A stretch of DNA of 64,000 nucleotides from Aliivibrio salmonicida LFI1238 (GTDB lineage Bacteria > Pseudomonadota > Gammaproteobacteria > Enterobacterales > Vibrionaceae). Both the position numbers and the translations under genes were made by a program. Below are positions 63,753 through 64,000 of this stretch, piece after piece; the first letter of the stretch is position 1; each line of letters starts with the position of its first letter. Location: positions 1,302,001 to 1,366,000 of the forward strand of contig NC_011312.1 in NCBI RefSeq assembly GCF_000196495.1, given 5' to 3'. The notes under the pieces were generated by a model, which was not told where the DNA came from, searched no databases, and was given only the letters and a program-made list of their open reading frames with translations.

Positions 63753-64000
63753 GTAAGCGTGCGGGGAACTACACCTAACAAATAAAATTCATTATGCGTA
63801 TCTTACGATCTTTCATTTAACGAGAACGTAATTATGCAAAAAGATAAAAAGAGAACACCAGAGCAATGGCACGCTCTATTTGAATCTCAGCAATCTAGCA
63901 AGCTTAGTGCCGCTGAATTTTGTCGTAACCATAATATTCTGCCAAAGACATTTAGTGCACGTAAAGCACGATGGAAACAAAAGATTAACGCTTCTACTTT
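63753..64000 (+). mobile_element. IS66-family element, copy 3 (left end, cut by the window edge)
   Basis: It begins GTAAGCGTGCGGGGAACT, the same as copies 1 and 2, in the same orientation as copy 2. The flank 63745-63752 (CTATAAGC) should be repeated beyond the right edge if it is an intact insertion. Confidence 0.93.
63834..64000 (+). CDS. tnpA: IS66 accessory protein TnpA (partial)
   Basis: The first 55 codons match TnpA of copies 1 and 2, and the reading frame runs off the right edge. Confidence 0.9.
   Translation, partial: MQKDKKRTPEQWHALFESQQSSKLSAAEFCRNHNILPKTFSARKARWKQKINAST

Noticed and set aside
1..64000. CRISPR arrays, tRNA or rRNA genes
   Set aside because: No regularly spaced repeats and no cloverleaf or rRNA sequence were recognised on reading either strand.

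Overview
The window looks like a piece of a gammaproteobacterial genome of the Vibrionaceae, most likely a cold-water, fish-associated Aliivibrio (A. salmonicida / A. logei / A. wodanis type) and probably its second chromosome. The reasons are low G+C, Vibrio-type accessory genes (Hcp, ToxR-like regulator, CARB-like and subclass B1 beta-lactamases, a chitin-binding protease), many LysR regulators with divergent partners, and a high load of near-identical insertion sequences that damage genes. The species is inferred, not proven.

Layout. 1-12.4 kb: end of a membrane protein gene, a purA paralogue with a divergent LysR gene, gadB with an AspT-type antiporter (probable glutamate decarboxylation/antiport), a LysR-pirin-glutathionyl-hydroquinone reductase cluster, an orphan hcp with a sigma-54-type promoter, and a patatin/lysophospholipase fusion. 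12.4-24.4 kb: an IS66 element at the stop codon of an outer-membrane protein gene, an IS982 element just upstream of the same gene, then an oxidoreductase, an SgrR-like regulator, AraC/LysE, a subclass B1 metallo-beta-lactamase, a DUF2975/XRE pair and DUF1993, closed by a second, inverted IS982 copy. 24.4-33 kb: brnQ behind a branched-chain leader peptide and attenuator-like hairpins, a large outer-membrane HExxH metalloprotease, an OmpA-like barrel, and an overlapping ToxR-like/small membrane partner gene pair. 33-44 kb: a Dcu transporter, a lipoprotein beta-propeller, a TAXI-TRAP binding protein with a truncated permease, a prokaryotic ionotropic-glutamate-receptor-like channel, two LysR genes and a NupC transporter with a CRP site. 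44-49.7 kb: decayed gene remnants, then a subtilase whose chitin-binding module has been cut off by a second IS66 copy. 49.7-64 kb: TetR, Bax, PpiB, a class A (CARB-like, RSG) beta-lactamase next to an ACC deaminase-family gene, YajD, small membrane proteins, a LolA-like protein, a LysR / CocE-type hydrolase / BCCT transporter locus with a perfect operator-like palindrome, a zinc-finger-less DnaJ paralogue, and the start of a third IS66 copy at the right edge.

The genes serve transport and catabolism of amino acids, dicarboxylates and nucleosides, envelope functions, and chemical defence. The IS elements have clear target-site duplications, so the pre-insertion sequence can be reconstructed. 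The most promising undescribed items are the ToxR-like co-component pair beside outer-membrane genes, the brnQ attenuator, the glutamate-receptor-like channel with an atypical pore, and the metalloprotease-barrel fusion. No tRNA, rRNA or CRISPR array was seen.
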